This document shows, piece after piece, positions 13,700-14,907 of a DNA stretch of 14,907 bases (position 1 is its first letter; each line of letters opens with the position of its first letter). The position numbers and the translations under genes are program-made. The notes under the pieces were generated by a model. That model was not told the origin of the DNA and ran no database searches. It saw nothing but the letters and a program-made list of their open reading frames with translations. Origin of the DNA: Bacteroidota bacterium (GTDB lineage Bacteria > Bacteroidota > Ignavibacteria > UBA10030 > BY39); NCBI GenBank assembly GCA_018830765.1, contig JAHJRJ010000191.1, positions 1-14,907 of the forward strand, in the 5' to 3' direction.

Positions 13700-14770
13700 A
13701 TGTTTGAGCGTTTAGAAAAAATAAAACAAAGATACGACGAAGTAACCCAATTACTCAGCGACCCCAATATAATTAATAATCAGGAAAGATTCCGTGAATT
13801 AAGCAAAGAACACAGCGAACTTTACGAGATTGTTAAAGCATACGACAACTACGTAAAAGTAAAAAAAGAGATAACCGATTTGCAGGAGATTTTAGATAGT
13901 TCGACCGATGCAGATATGAAAGACATTGCAGAAAATGAGATTAAGGAATTGATCTCATCAATTCTGACATTAGAAGAGAATCTAAAATCTCTTCTCCTTC
14001 CGAAAGACCCGAATGATACAAAAAACTGTATCGTCGAAATTCGAGCAGGTACCGGTGGTGATGAAGCGGGTTTGTTTGCAGCAGACCTATACAGGATGTA
14101 TTCAAGATACGCTGAGAAAATGGGTTGGACTTGCGAGCTGCTGGATTTTAACGACTCCGGTAAAGGTGGTTTTAAAGAGATCGTAATGAGAATTAGCGGA
14201 AACGAAGCCTTCGGTAAACTGAAATACGAAAGCGGTGTTCACAGGGTTCAACGGGTACCTGAAACCGAATCACAAGGGCGAGTGCATACATCGGCGGCGA
14301 CGGTTGCGGTACTACCCGAAGTTGGAGATGTGGAGATTGAGATTAATCCCGCAGATTTACAATTCGACACATACCGTGCTGGTGGAAAAGGCGGACAGAA
14401 TGTGAATAAAGTAGAAACTGCTGTTCGCATTACACACAGACCATCCGGAGTGATTGTTGCCTGCCAGCAGGAGCGGTCGCAATTCAAAAACCGTGAGCTT
14501 GCGATGAAGATGCTGAGAGCAAAATTATACGAAACCAAGATACGCGAACAAAACGAATCGGTGTCGGCACAAAGAAAATCGATGGTTAAAACCGGCGATA
14601 GGAGCGAAAAAATCCGCACTTACAATTTCCCACAGAATAGAGTCACCGACCACAGAATATCGCTCACACTTTATAACTTAACGGAATTTATCGACGGCAA
14701 GATTGATGATATGATTGAGCAGTTAAAATTAGCCGATAAAGCCGATAAGCTCGCAAACGCAGATAACTAA
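13700..14770 (+). CDS. prfA: Peptide chain release factor 1
   Basis: The product has 356 residues, normal for RF1, which releases nascent chains at UAA and UAG. The order of parts is standard: a helical N-terminal domain with coiled character (1-100), IRAGTGGDEAGLFAADL (114-130), and the specificity region VHRVQRVPETESQGRVHTSA, with Pro-Glu-Thr at 187-189 as the RF1 PxT tripeptide (RF2 would have SPF). Next comes the catalytic GGQ at 231-233, whose Gln is normally methylated by PrmC, then HRPSGVIVACQQERSQ and the TYNFPQNRVTDHRI C-terminal signature. The gene has its own AAAGGA ribosome-binding site and a candidate promoter. No prmC follows; the next gene is convergent. Confidence 0.97.
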   Translation: MFERLEKIKQRYDEVTQLLSDPNIINNQERFRELSKEHSELYEIVKAYDNYVKVKKEITDLQEILDSSTDADMKDIAENEIKELISSILTLEENLKSLLLPKDPNDTKNCIVEIRAGTGGDEAGLFAADLYRMYSRYAEKMGWTCELLDFNDSGKGGFKEIVMRISGNEAFGKLKYESGVHRVQRVPETESQGRVHTSAATVAVLPEVGDVEIEINPADLQFDTYRAGGKGGQNVNKVETAVRITHRPSGVIVACQQERSQFKNRELAMKMLRAKLYETKIREQNESVSAQRKSMVKTGDRSEKIRTYNFPQNRVTDHRISLTLYNLTEFIDGKIDDMIEQLKLADKADKLANADN

Positions 14771-14785
14771 CCCACTTCTTTGGGT
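14770..14785 (+). terminator. Weak hairpin after prfA
   Basis: ACCCA (14770-14774) pairs with TGGGT (14781-14785) around a 6-nt loop, beginning at the last base of the prfA stop. It is followed by an AT-rich run (ATAAATTTAAA) but not by a clean T tract. A modest rho-independent terminator, or only a chance hairpin. Confidence 0.35.
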
Positions 14786-14795
14786 ATAAATTTAA

Positions 14796-14810
14796 ACCGC
14801 AAAGAGCGGT
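14796..14810 (-). terminator. Hairpin between convergent genes, better placed for the minus-strand gene
   Basis: ACCGC (14796-14800) pairs with GCGGT (14806-14810) around AAAGA. Read on the minus strand it lies 11 nt past the stop codon of the convergent gene and is followed by TTAAATTTAT, a T-rich tail. The stem is short, so confidence is moderate. Confidence 0.4.
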
Positions 14811-14821
14811 GACTTATATTC

Positions 14822-14907
14822 TTACTTTTTTATAGCTATTACTATATCTTGATAGCTTTTATAGTTTTTCCGTCCGCACCATGAACCATAGTAGATTGAT
14901 TCTTCTA
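14822..14907 (-). CDS. C-terminal end of a minus-strand gene, possibly a class I SAM methyltransferase
   Basis: On the minus strand a frame is open from the window edge for 27 codons and stops at TAA (14822-14824). The visible residues include YYGSWCGRKNYKSYQDIVIA. The G-S-W-C-G-R...S-Y-Q-D-I pattern just before the end recalls the C-terminal strand pair of a group of class I SAM-dependent methyltransferases, but 27 residues do not allow a firm family call. The frame is convergent with prfA, and hairpins lie between the two genes. It would be the only minus-strand gene in the window. Confidence 0.45.
   Translation of the reverse strand, partial: EESIYYGSWCGRKNYKSYQDIVIAIKK

Noticed and set aside
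13700..14770. Release factor 2 instead of 1
   Set aside because: The specificity site reads Pro-Glu-Thr (PxT) rather than SPF, there is no programmed frameshift site, and the length fits RF1.

Overview
The window looks like a chromosomal piece of an AT-rich, Gram-negative-type bacterium, most likely from the Bacteroidota/Chlorobi/Ignavibacteria (FCB) group. This is an inference. It rests on the flavour of the proteins (Wzx/Wzy-type surface polysaccharide genes, DegT aminotransferase, AccA, RF1), on weak or absent Shine-Dalgarno sequences, and on a TATATTTA-like promoter element before prfA. Every substantial gene is on the + strand; only a partial gene at the right edge is on the - strand.

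Left part (1-9499): a tightly packed surface-polysaccharide operon. In order it encodes a 5'-truncated family 2 glycosyltransferase, a Wzy-like polymerase, a GT-B glycosyltransferase, an 826-residue fusion of two unrelated phosphoglycosyl transferases (WecA/MraY-type plus WbaP/WcaJ-type), a DegT/DnrJ/EryC1/StrS aminotransferase, a polyprenol-phosphate-mannose-synthase-like GT2, and a 662-residue fusion of a GT2 to a catalytically stripped WbaP-like module. Genes overlap or are separated by a few bases, so co-transcription and translational coupling are likely. Together they could start a glycan on undecaprenyl phosphate, extend it, make an amino sugar and polymerise the product.

Middle part (9502-12303): metabolic genes follow without a visible break: accA (fatty acid synthesis), a YbgC-type thioesterase, a 55-residue Trm112-like zinc-ribbon protein and nadC (NAD synthesis). 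Between accA and the thioesterase lies the only long non-coding stretch (10453-10890). It is built of short tandem words in a 7-bp register flanking a dense block of stem-loops, and I interpret it as repeat DNA, not as a gene.

Right part (12300-14907): a Wzx-like flippase overlaps nadC by 4 nt and supplies the export step for the polysaccharide genes upstream. Then come a short gap with a candidate promoter, prfA (release factor 1), a convergent intergenic region with two small hairpins, and the last 27 codons of a minus-strand gene that resembles the C terminus of class I SAM methyltransferases.

The most unusual items are the two fusion proteins, which share a homologous membrane/Rossmann scaffold (one with an intact catalytic domain, one with it eroded), and the heptamer/palindrome repeat region.
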